Of a DNA stretch of 10,737 bases, positions 1 through 6,471 are shown piece by piece. The translations under genes and the position numbers were made by a program. The stretch spans positions 1-10,737 of the forward strand of contig CAZQIC010000151.1 of assembly GCA_964593555.1 (NCBI GenBank). The letters are read 5' to 3'. A model generated the notes under the pieces. That model did no database searches. It was not told where the DNA came from and saw only the letters and a program-made list of their open reading frames with translations. The DNA comes from CAZQIC01 sp964593555. GTDB taxonomy: Bacteria > Bacteroidota > Bacteroidia > JAFLBG01. Positions within the stretch are counted from its first letter, which is position 1; each line of letters opens with the position of its first letter.

Positions 1-1
1 A

Positions 2-562
2 TTAAATACAAAATTATTTGATTTTGAAAAGGCATCTTCATCCGCAGGATGGATTAAAGAATTAGAGAATGAACATAAACCCGAAACGGAAGAATACGGC
101 ATATCCTCTTTTGTATTTAGAGATAAACGCCCTTTTCATCCTGCAAGATTTTGGAACTACCTGAATGATGAATTCCCTTCTTCTATTATCCGAAGCAAGG
201 GGCTTTTTTGGATTGCATCAAGACAAGACCAAGCAATTAATTGGAGCCAAGCAGGTGGCTCACTAAGAGCCGACCCTTCTGGTGTATGGTGGTGCAGTAT
301 GCCATTCAATGAACGAATAACCTTCCAGTCTTTTGTTGATGGTCAAAAACAAATTGAAGAAAAATGGGATAAGCAATACGGAGATAGGATTAATGAATTG
401 GTTTTGATTGGGCAAGACATGGATAAAGAACAAATCATAAATGATTTACAAAATTGTCTTTGTACAGAGGAAGAAATACTGCAATGGAAAGCAGGATTTG
501 TTTTTGAAGACCATTTCCCTGTATGGGAAACTCTAAAATCTAATGTAGAACAACTAAACTAA
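2..562 (+). CDS. COG0523 GTPase, ZigA/YciC type, C-terminal part (5'-partial)
   Basis: The frame is open from base 2, so the gene is cut by the window edge and 186 residues of its C-terminal half are visible. It matches the CobW C-terminal domain of the ZigA/YciC branch of COG0523 metallochaperone GTPases: FVFRDKRPFHPARFW, then SIIRSKGLFWIASR, WSQAGG, and near the end ELVLIGQDMD followed by a CLCTEEE segment. The GTPase half with Walker A and the CxCC motif lies upstream of the window. Family members are cytosolic and hand metal, usually zinc under zinc starvation, to client proteins. The internal ATG at 299 is not the start, because conserved family sequence continues before it. A DUF1826 gene follows after 8 bp, which fits a zinc-homeostasis context. 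The family call is firm; the metal is inferred from the subfamily. Confidence 0.9.
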   Translation, partial: LNTKLFDFEKASSSAGWIKELENEHKPETEEYGISSFVFRDKRPFHPARFWNYLNDEFPSSIIRSKGLFWIASRQDQAINWSQAGGSLRADPSGVWWCSMPFNERITFQSFVDGQKQIEEKWDKQYGDRINELVLIGQDMDKEQIINDLQNCLCTEEEILQWKAGFVFEDHFPVWETLKSNVEQLN

Positions 563-570
563 AATTTAAC

Positions 571-1233
571 ATGAACATTATACAATATGGGGCAATAGAA
601 AAATCTATTGAATTACCCGACCATGTAGTGCTATCTAATCAACTCCAAGAGTTAATAAAAATTCACTATCCGAATGTAAATCTTGCTATTGTTTCGAGAG
701 AAGGAAAAAGAAGATTGAAAAAATTTATTTCAGAATTAAATCTAAATACGTTCCCTTCTCTTCATGAAAGTTTTCATTACAGCGAATGCTCCGAAATTCT
801 TAAAAAGAAGCTCAAGGGAATTAGTAAAGATGAAGCTGGATTGGATTTATTTATCAATGATATTAGTACAATAGTGAATGAATTTAGTAGAGTGGTTGCA
901 GAAGAATTTATTCGCTTCAATCTCTATATTGTAGAAGATGATATGTGTAAATATTTTCATTCTGATTATAATAACCTGCGCTTGTTATGCACTTATCATG
1001 GCGAAGGCACTCAATGGATTGAGAATAATAATACAAACAGGGACAAATTGGGTTGTGAGAAAAATGAAGAAATTATTATTGACTCAAATGCCATAAATCA
1101 ACTGGAAACATTTTGGATAGCATTATTAAAAGGAGAAGCCTATCCCGACAATTTAGGAAATGGAATTATTCACCGTTCTCCACCAATGGGAGAGAAAAAA
1201 AACAAAAGAATATTATTAAAACTGGACGCATAA
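571..1233 (+). CDS. DUF1826 domain protein
   Basis: This 220-residue protein has no signal peptide or membrane segment. The C-terminal half carries the conserved DUF1826 blocks: FHSDYNNLRLLCTYHGEGTQ around residues 129-148, LLKGEAYPDNLGNG, and IIHRSPP near 199-205, followed by a KRILLKLD end. DUF1826 genes commonly sit beside COG0523 GTPases, as here, and no biochemical role is established that I know of. H130-x-D132, H201 and R213 have the order and spacing of the Fe/2-oxoglutarate site of double-stranded beta-helix oxygenases (HxD...H...R). That is my inference, not a known assignment. The start at 571 lies 8 bp after the previous stop in an A-rich leader without a Shine-Dalgarno site, usual for this phylum. 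The N-terminal half (1-120) is lysine-rich and not recognised. Family call is firm, function open. Confidence 0.88.
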   Translation: MNIIQYGAIEKSIELPDHVVLSNQLQELIKIHYPNVNLAIVSREGKRRLKKFISELNLNTFPSLHESFHYSECSEILKKKLKGISKDEAGLDLFINDISTIVNEFSRVVAEEFIRFNLYIVEDDMCKYFHSDYNNLRLLCTYHGEGTQWIENNNTNRDKLGCEKNEEIIIDSNAINQLETFWIALLKGEAYPDNLGNGIIHRSPPMGEKKNKRILLKLDA

Positions 1234-1283
1234 ATTCAGATGAATATACAGCTTGTTTAAACAGAAACTTAAAACCATATAAT

Positions 1284-1772
1284 ATGAATCTAAAATCAAC
1301 AATAAAAATTACCGCATTTGCTATGTTATCAATGACATATTCGGGATGCGACCATCACAAGCCATTACACGAAGTATTAAAAGAAACCCATCTTGAATTA
1401 GAAAAAGAAGATTCATTAATGGAAGCAGAACATACACAGTTAGAAAAAGAACACGCTGAATGGGTATTAAAGCATCAAGAAATTGTAGATACTACAAATG
1501 AGCCATTGCATAAAAATTGGGAAGAACAACATTCTGCTATGTTAGAAAAGCATAAAGTAATAGTTGCAGAACATAAAGCATTAACGGCTAATCATATTAA
1601 TGTGGAAAAGATGCACCAAGAAAAAACAATGGAAGATTTATCAATTCAAGAGCAACACAATACTATTGTTCGTGAGCATGAAGAAATGAAAAAGCAACAC
1701 GAACTAATGATTAAAGACCATGATAAAATGAAAGCCGACCATGATAAAATGTTAAAAGAACACAAACAATAA
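1284..1772 (+). CDS. Histidine-heptad coiled-coil lipoprotein
   Basis: The 162-residue product starts with a lipoprotein signal peptide (hydrophobic stretch about residues 7-20) ending at Cys22 in TYSGC, a loose lipobox of the kind seen in Bacteroidota. The mature part is nearly all charged helix with 19 His. From residue 29 to 160 His recurs every seven residues: 29, 36, 50, 57, 64, then after a shift of five residues around Pro74, 76, 83, 90, 97, 104, 111, 125, 132, 139, 146, 153, 160. The two skipped positions, 43 and 118, are Asp. Three residues after each His there is almost always L, M, I, V or W, so His probably falls at core position a of a coiled coil with hydrophobics at d. A periplasmic or membrane-anchored metal-binding role is inferred. 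The start at 1284 is chosen because it gives the signal peptide; an in-frame ATG at 1113 lies inside the DUF1826 gene. It precedes the NiCoT gene by 2 bp. Confidence 0.88.
   Translation: MNLKSTIKITAFAMLSMTYSGCDHHKPLHEVLKETHLELEKEDSLMEAEHTQLEKEHAEWVLKHQEIVDTTNEPLHKNWEEQHSAMLEKHKVIVAEHKALTANHINVEKMHQEKTMEDLSIQEQHNTIVREHEEMKKQHELMIKDHDKMKADHDKMLKEHKQ
1716..1751 (+). repeat. Tandem 21-bp unit within the His-heptad gene
   Basis: The 15-mer GACCATGATAAAATG occurs at 1716-1730 and again at 1737-1751, exactly 21 bp apart. One unit therefore equals one protein heptad (DHDKM plus two variable residues). Identity at synonymous positions suggests recent duplication of a heptad, showing how this repetitive protein may lengthen or shorten. 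Other heptads in the gene are diverged at DNA level. Confidence 0.85.
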
Positions 1773-1774
1773 AA

Positions 1775-2578
1775 ATGGAATCTATATCCCTTGATTTTTC
1801 AGGAATTGTATTAATGCTTGCATTAGGATTACGGCATGGTTTAGACCCCGACCATATTGCAATTATTGATGGAATGACGATGAAGCATAGCGATACTAAC
1901 TCTCCTTTTGCAAAATGGGTAGGTACATTGTTCGCTGTTGGGCATGGGCTTGTTGTTACCGTTATTGCTGTATTGGTTAGCTTGTTAAGCAATAAAGTCA
2001 GTCTGCCTAATTGGGTAGCAAATATTGCAGAATGGATACCTGTTTTTTTATTAGTCTTAGTCGGCAGTATGAACTTAAAAAGTTTATTAAGCAAAATCAC
2101 TTACAAAGCAATCGGGTGGCGTACAAAATTAATTCCGAAAAAACTTTTAAATAGTTCAAGCGCATTATCCATAATACTAATAGGAGTCCTCTTTGCTACT
2201 GTATTTGATACCGCTACTCAAGCAGCAGCATGGGGATATGCAGCTTCACAACAAGGAGGAATGTTAGCGGCTGTATTAATGGGGTTAATATTTTCAGCAG
2301 GGATGATAGCAACAGACACTATTGATGGAAGAATTTTATTCAGCATATTGAATAAAACATCAAACAAAACACTTATTAATAATTATCGAAAATGGATAGG
2401 TTGGTCAATTGTAGTCATGTCCTTTTCGGTTGCAGGATATAAAGTTATATGTGCATTTATTCCATCCATTGAATTAAGCTCATTTGCAAACTCATTAGTA
2501 GGATTTGTATTTATGCTATTTGTACTTGGAATTTATGTATTAACTATTTATAAAAATTCAAAAATGCAGGTAAACTAA
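1775..2578 (+). CDS. NiCoT-family nickel/cobalt permease
   Basis: A 267-residue polytopic inner-membrane protein. The NiCoT (HoxN/NixA) signature in the second helix is present in variant form, RHGLDPDHIAIIDGMT at residues 20-35, retaining H21, D24, D26 and H27 of the metal site (classic members have HAxDADHI). The second signature appears as LFAVGHGLVV (52-61). FDTATQAAAWG (144-154) and FSAGMIATDTIDGR (173-186) match the later family motifs. Family members import Ni2+ or Co2+ with high affinity; substrate cannot be told from sequence, and zinc is not excluded in this neighbourhood. The protein is somewhat shorter than classical HoxN. The start is 2 bp after the His-heptad lipoprotein, and its stop TAA shares one base with the ATG of the ferredoxin-like gene, indicating translational coupling on both sides. 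Confidence 0.9.
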   Translation: MESISLDFSGIVLMLALGLRHGLDPDHIAIIDGMTMKHSDTNSPFAKWVGTLFAVGHGLVVTVIAVLVSLLSNKVSLPNWVANIAEWIPVFLLVLVGSMNLKSLLSKITYKAIGWRTKLIPKKLLNSSSALSIILIGVLFATVFDTATQAAAWGYAASQQGGMLAAVLMGLIFSAGMIATDTIDGRILFSILNKTSNKTLINNYRKWIGWSIVVMSFSVAGYKVICAFIPSIELSSFANSLVGFVFMLFVLGIYVLTIYKNSKMQVN

Positions 2579-2928
2579 TGGCAATAAAAAATTTAACCAA
2601 AGTAAAAAAACATTTGATACTCTGCAATGGTGAGCCATGCACTTTAAATGGAGCAAACAAGATGATTGAATCAATACGAAAATCAATAAAAAAATGTGGT
2701 TTGCAAGATGCAATACATACTACCCGCACTTTATGTAATGGAAGATGTGATGATGGAGCAATTGTAATAGTATATCCTGATGGAATTTGGTATAAAAATG
2801 TGAATGAAGCAGTAGCGGACGAAATCGTAAAAAAGCATTTAATGGAGGGGGAAATCGTAAAAGAAAATGTATTGTATAAACATAACGACAATAATATTAA
2901 TAGCTTTTCAATACCCAATATAACATGA
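2578..2928 (+). CDS. (2Fe-2S) ferredoxin-like protein, thioredoxin fold
   Basis: This 116-residue cytosolic protein resembles the COG3411-type [2Fe-2S] ferredoxins with a thioredoxin-like fold. Four cysteines sit in the expected order: C16 and C21 in HLILCNGEPC, then C53 and C57 in TLCNGRCDDGAIVIVYPDG, the latter being the typical Cx3C loop followed by a beta strand and the pattern YPDGIWY. C40 is an extra cysteine between the pairs. Such domains carry electrons or help metal/cofactor enzymes, and related domains are fused to cobalt chelatases in some cobalamin pathways. Here the position after a Ni/Co permease and before a metallochaperone GTPase suggests a redox or metal-transfer role, which is inference. 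The last 25 residues after MEGEIVKEN look disordered. It overlaps the permease stop by 1 bp and the next gene by 4 bp. Confidence 0.85.
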   Translation: MAIKNLTKVKKHLILCNGEPCTLNGANKMIESIRKSIKKCGLQDAIHTTRTLCNGRCDDGAIVIVYPDGIWYKNVNEAVADEIVKKHLMEGEIVKENVLYKHNDNNINSFSIPNIT

Positions 2929-3203
2929 ACTTTTTTAAAAACGAATTTGACCCTGATAATAAAGAAATCACTAAAAAAGTTAAGCAATGGGTAAAAACAT
3001 ATTTTGGATTGCCCGATTCAGGATGCGTGATTTTAGTTTCAGAATTAAAATGTGCCGATGAAGGTTGTCCTGATATAGAAACAGTAATTAGCGTTTTAAT
3101 GCAACCCGAAATTAAAGTGTATAAAATCGGGAAGCCACTTATGTATGTAAGGGTGCATGATATAGAGGAAATAAGCAAACAATATTTACTTTATAATAAT
3201 TAA
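2925..3203 (+). CDS. Small conserved Cx4CP protein of COG0523 neighbourhoods
   Basis: A 92-residue soluble protein without signal peptide or named domain that I can assign. Its core, SELKCADEGCPDIETVISVL (residues 39-58), has C43 and C48 followed by Pro. It fits a consensus I remember as ELxCxxPGCPPxETVI from small uncharacterised proteins encoded beside CobW-like GTPases in several phyla; I cannot verify this here. A KIGKP motif and a short beta-like tail follow, with a third Cys at 34. The ATGA overlap with the ferredoxin-like gene and the 11-bp gap to the GTPase gene place it within the same coupled cassette. A metal- or thiol-handling adaptor role is possible through the Cx4C pair, but this is inference. 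It is a real gene: conserved-looking, in frame with coupling, and of matching codon use. Confidence 0.8.
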   Translation: MNFFKNEFDPDNKEITKKVKQWVKTYFGLPDSGCVILVSELKCADEGCPDIETVISVLMQPEIKVYKIGKPLMYVRVHDIEEISKQYLLYNN

Positions 3204-3214
3204 AAACAAACAAA

Positions 3215-4669
3215 ATGGAAAATAAAAAAGCAATCCCAGTAACAGTTTTAACAGGTTTTCTTGGTTCAGGAAAAACAACTTTGTTAAACAGAATACTTAG
3301 TGAAAATCACGGTAAAAAAATAGCTGTAATCGAAAATGAGTTTGGGGAAGTCGGTGTAGATAACGAATTAGTCATCGGTGCGGATGAAGAAATATTTGAA
3401 ATGAATAACGGTTGTATCTGCTGTACAGTAAGAGGGGATTTAATTCGCATACTTGACCAGTTGATGAAGCGAAAAGATAAGCTCGATTACATTATAGTTG
3501 AAACAACAGGTATGGCAAATCCTGCACCAGTAGCCCAAACTTTTTGGGTAGATGATGATATTAAAGAATCGTACAGCCTTGATGCTATTGTAACAATCGT
3601 AGACGCAAAACACGTTTGGCAACATATTGATGATAGTTCGGAATGTAAAGAACAAATTGCCTTTGCTGATGTAATTCTTCTTAATAAAACAGATTTAGTT
3701 ACAGAAGACGAACTAAATAAACTTGAAAAGAGAATAAAATCAATGAACTCACAAGCAAAAATACATCGCTCAAAGGATGCCATTATTGATTTAAGCAATA
3801 TCCTAAATATAAACGCTTTTGATTTAGATGCTAAAGTTGAGCTAAATCCTGAATTTCTTATTGAAGAAGTTCCTTTTGAATGGTGTGGTATTTTTGATTT
3901 TGAAAATAAGGAATATCAATTAAAGACCAGTGAAGACCCCGACCCATCAATTGATATTGTTTTTGTCGCCATGAAGGAAAATACAGAATCGGAAATTACA
4001 AAGGCAAAAAAAGCAGCTATAAAAATATTTTCAGAAACATATAAAGAGGTAAAAAATGACAAGTTTTTAAATTCTAATCGTACGCTTAATCGTCTTTTAA
4101 TTGAAGATAAAGAACAGGTGTTTTATTTTAAGCCGAATAAAAAAGGATGCTACGCAGTATTTACTCAACATGGCCCTGATGAGTTTAATATGGTATTTGA
4201 AATGAGTGGAGAAAACATCAACGCACAAAAACCATTAATTGGCATTAAGAAACACATTATTCCAACTTCTATTGAAAATTTAAAAATGATAAATCCGAAT
4301 CAGGTTAATCCGATTAAAGCCATAGAATATGCTCATAGCCACGAACATGATAATACAGTTACTTCAGTTGGCATTGAAGATGATAGCGCACTTAGTATTC
4401 AAAAAGTGAATGAATGGATTTCTTACTTACTTCAAAATAGAGGAACAGACATATTCAGGATGAAAGGCATTATGCACATTGACGGGAACGATGAACGGTT
4501 TGTATTTCAGGGCGTACACATGTTATTTGATGGTAAAGCGGATAGAAAATGGAAGCCCGATGAAAGAAGAAGAAATCAAATAATCTTTATTGGTAAAAAT
4601 CTTAATCGTGAAGAACTTTTAAGCGGATTCAAAAAATGTATAGTTAAAAAACAATTAAACTTTGCCTAA
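3215..4669 (+). CDS. COG0523 (CobW-like) GTPase, long form with inserted domain
   Basis: A 484-residue cytosolic G3E-family GTPase. Visible motifs are Walker A GFLGSGKT (14-21), ENEFGEVGVD (40-49), the metal-binding CxCC as GCICC (66-70), the Walker B/ETTG segment (95-99) and NKTD (157-160). The C-terminal CobW domain ends with FQGVHMLFDG and IIFIGKNLN. Family members usually have about 320-400 residues. The excess lies between the G domain and the CobW C-terminal region: about residues 215-360 begin with PFEWCGIFDF and include CYAVFTQHGPDEFNM, which looks like a separate beta-rich insert. A histidine motif HSHEH is at 374-378. These proteins bind metal at CxCC and deliver it in a GTP-dependent way to a client. 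Zinc, cobalt or nickel is possible. It belongs to a different subfamily from the partial GTPase at the left edge. The next gene begins on the base after its stop. Confidence 0.93.
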   Translation: MENKKAIPVTVLTGFLGSGKTTLLNRILSENHGKKIAVIENEFGEVGVDNELVIGADEEIFEMNNGCICCTVRGDLIRILDQLMKRKDKLDYIIVETTGMANPAPVAQTFWVDDDIKESYSLDAIVTIVDAKHVWQHIDDSSECKEQIAFADVILLNKTDLVTEDELNKLEKRIKSMNSQAKIHRSKDAIIDLSNILNINAFDLDAKVELNPEFLIEEVPFEWCGIFDFENKEYQLKTSEDPDPSIDIVFVAMKENTESEITKAKKAAIKIFSETYKEVKNDKFLNSNRTLNRLLIEDKEQVFYFKPNKKGCYAVFTQHGPDEFNMVFEMSGENINAQKPLIGIKKHIIPTSIENLKMINPNQVNPIKAIEYAHSHEHDNTVTSVGIEDDSALSIQKVNEWISYLLQNRGTDIFRMKGIMHIDGNDERFVFQGVHMLFDGKADRKWKPDERRRNQIIFIGKNLNREELLSGFKKCIVKKQLNFA

Positions 4670-5722
4670 ATGATAGACCATTTACAAATTAATAAAACAG
4701 CTGAATCACAAAACGAATATGAGTTGTGGCGAACACAACTTAATGATTATATTATTGGTATAGGATGGAACTTTACGAACGAGTATGTAGTAGTTGCATC
4801 TTCTTGTGGTATTCTCACTTGTTTTATTGCGGATAATTATTTCAATCAATTTGAAGTAAAAGCGCATCAAAATGGATTGATGTGTTTGGCTGTTTCTCCA
4901 ATTGAAAATAAAGCAGTTACTACTGGACAAGATGGATTAATAAAATTATGGGATATACAATCAGGGGAATTGCTTAAAGAAATCCAATCCGAAAATGTGT
5001 GGGTAGAGCAAGCGATATGGTCGCCCGATGGAAAATATTTTGCAACTGCGTCAGGAAGTATCGTGACAATTTTCAATAGTAATGGAGATGAAATTCAAGA
5101 ATTTGAGGAACATGAAAGTACTGTTTCGGGGATTGCATGGCATCAGAACAGTAAATCATTTGCCTCAGCTTGTTATGGTGGGGTTCGTTTATTTGAATTG
5201 AAACAAGACGAACCAATTGAATTTTTAGAATGGAAAAACTCTATGCACTCCTTATCATGGAGCCCTGATGGTAAATTTATTGGCTGTGGTACACAAGATT
5301 CAAGAGTGCATTTTTTTCCATTGCCATACAATGATGGCTCTGATTTTGAAATGAACGGATACAGAGGGAAAGTAAAAATATTGGATTGGACAAATGATTC
5401 CAACTATTTTCTTACTAACTGTTGGGATGAAATGGTGGTATGGAAGTTTGCAGGTATTGCACCTCAAGGACAAGTTCCAATAACTCTAAGCGGACACATG
5501 GGGAAAATAACTCAAGCTAAATTTCAAAACAAAAATAGTTTTTTAGTATCGGGAGATGAGCTTGGTTTAGTTCTTTTTTACGATGTGGAAATAGGGAAAG
5601 AATTTATTACAGGAATAAAATTAAGAAATTCTGTGAGTAAAATATGTTGGTCAAATGATGATAGTCTATTGGCGATTGGAACATCTCATGGCGAATTAAT
5701 AATTATGGAATCACCTGCTTAA
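4670..5722 (+). CDS. WD40-repeat beta-propeller protein, cytosolic
   Basis: A 350-residue protein with about eight WD40-like units and no signal peptide. Units are recognisable from W/F-S-P-D-G-K turns and WD-type strand ends: LIKLWDIQSG (W94-D95), WSPDGKYFATASG, HESTVSGIAWHQNSKSFASA, MHSLSWSPDGKFIGCGTQDS, GKVKILDWTNDSNYFLTNCW, SGHMGKITQAKFQNKNSFLV and VSKICWSNDDSLLAIGTSHG. It likely closes into a single seven- or eight-bladed propeller, a protein-interaction platform. Bacterial WD40 proteins have no fixed role, but the ATG directly abuts the stop of the COG0523 GTPase gene (0 bp), implying stoichiometric translation and probably a physical partner of that GTPase or its client. That partnership is inferred. 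No catalytic domain is present outside the repeats. Confidence 0.9.
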   Translation: MIDHLQINKTAESQNEYELWRTQLNDYIIGIGWNFTNEYVVVASSCGILTCFIADNYFNQFEVKAHQNGLMCLAVSPIENKAVTTGQDGLIKLWDIQSGELLKEIQSENVWVEQAIWSPDGKYFATASGSIVTIFNSNGDEIQEFEEHESTVSGIAWHQNSKSFASACYGGVRLFELKQDEPIEFLEWKNSMHSLSWSPDGKFIGCGTQDSRVHFFPLPYNDGSDFEMNGYRGKVKILDWTNDSNYFLTNCWDEMVVWKFAGIAPQGQVPITLSGHMGKITQAKFQNKNSFLVSGDELGLVLFYDVEIGKEFITGIKLRNSVSKICWSNDDSLLAIGTSHGELIIMESPA

Positions 5723-5732
5723 AAACATAACA

Positions 5733-6050
5733 ATGAAAAAATCGAAAATTATGTTAATGATAATTACAGTCATACTTGCAATTACTGCTTGTAATCATGT
5801 TAAAGAAGAGAAAAGGGTTCTAATTAAGGGCGTAAATGATTCATTACTTGTAATTGATATTCCTAAAGCATCCTGTGAAAATTGCCAAAAAGTTATAGAA
5901 GGTGGCTTACAAAATGAAAAAGGAATCAAGCAATCGTTACTTAATTTGAATACAAAAAAAGTTTCTATTGTTTACGACCCAACTATTACATCGCCTCAAT
6001 TAATTAAAACAACTGTAACGCAATTAACATATAAAATGCCTTGTAAATAA
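5733..6050 (+). CDS. HMA-like heavy-metal-binding lipoprotein
   Basis: A 105-residue lipoprotein. Residues 1-19 form a signal peptide ending in the lipobox ITAC, with lipidated Cys20. The mature part resembles the ferredoxin-like HMA fold of MerP/CopZ: a first strand LLVIDIPKASC, the metal-site CxxC as C48-E-N-C51, a helix KVIEGGLQNEKGIK, then strand KKVSIVYDPTITSPQ with the usual VxYDP-like turn and a second helix. The GMxC of canonical HMA is replaced by KASC. An additional Cys at 104 in the tail could take part in binding. Unlike MerP it is membrane-anchored. The next gene, 9 bp downstream, encodes a MerC-like membrane protein, so the pair may act as periplasmic carrier and inner-membrane partner. 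The metal is unknown. Confidence 0.85.
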   Translation: MKKSKIMLMIITVILAITACNHVKEEKRVLIKGVNDSLLVIDIPKASCENCQKVIEGGLQNEKGIKQSLLNLNTKKVSIVYDPTITSPQLIKTTVTQLTYKMPCK

Positions 6051-6059
6051 AACACACTA

Positions 6060-6470
6060 ATGAAACAACCAACACTCAAAAGTATATTTTTTTCGTTTTT
6101 CGATGTACTTGGATTTTCTACATCAACGCTCTGTGCTATACATTGTGCGCTACTTCCATTTATCCTAAGTTTTTTACCTCTGATTGGAATGGAGTTGTTA
6201 AGCGACCCACTATTTGAGTGGATAATGCTTATTAGTAGCATTACTTTAGCATTAACTTCTTTTTTAATCGGGTATTACAAACACCATCACGATAGTGAAG
6301 CCCTTTCAATAATGCTCATTGCATTTATTTTTTTTGTATTAGGATACCCTCGTGATTTTCCTGCACTATTAAATGAAATTTCTCTTCCAATTGGAGGTAT
6401 AATTATGGCGTATGCCCATTACCGAAATTGGAAATTATGTAAAGAAAAAGATTGTCAAAAATGTAAATAA
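6060..6470 (+). CDS. MerC-domain inner-membrane protein
   Basis: A 136-residue protein with about four hydrophobic segments. Near the N-terminus it has the MerC hallmark of a small helix with DxxGxxxSxLCAIHC: D15, S22, C25, H28 and C29, followed by a Pro-containing helix LLPFILSFLPLIG. MerC of mercury operons carries Hg2+ inward through such cysteines. Many Bacteroidota have MerC-domain proteins with no mercury genes nearby, and no merA, merR or merT is seen here. The C-terminal tail LCKEKDCQKCK provides C127, C132 and C135, a short soluble Cx4CxxC site probably on the cytosolic side. A HHHD sequence lies in a loop near the middle. Preceded by an HMA-like lipoprotein and followed 1 bp later by a CDF transporter, it more likely handles Zn, Ni or Co than mercury (inference). 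Confidence 0.87.
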   Translation: MKQPTLKSIFFSFFDVLGFSTSTLCAIHCALLPFILSFLPLIGMELLSDPLFEWIMLISSITLALTSFLIGYYKHHHDSEALSIMLIAFIFFVLGYPRDFPALLNEISLPIGGIIMAYAHYRNWKLCKEKDCQKCK

Positions 6471-6471
6471 T

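Noticed and set aside
1254..1263. Palindrome TGTTTAAACA in the 50-bp gap before the His-heptad gene, considered as an operator
   Set aside because: Only ten bases, AT-rich and single; such palindromes occur by chance in this composition and no promoter elements of the TAnnTTTG type are seen beside it.
1113..1283. Longer start for the His-heptad lipoprotein at 1113
   Set aside because: It would overlap the conserved end of the DUF1826 gene in another frame and bury the signal peptide 57 residues inside the protein.
1400..1770. Repeating pattern considered as a CRISPR or non-coding tandem array
   Set aside because: The period is a protein heptad of an intact reading frame; most units differ at DNA level and there are no unique spacers.
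1711..2100. Minus-strand open frames opposite the permease gene and others at 2544-2987, 3440-3798, 7573-7980 and 9996-10355
   Set aside because: All lie opposite well-supported + strand genes and show no recognisable domains; they are antisense shadows.
6412..6471. Longer start for the CDF transporter at 6412
   Set aside because: The extra 20 residues are read from within the MerC gene, and the ATG at 6472 begins a typical His-rich N-terminus 1 bp after the MerC stop.
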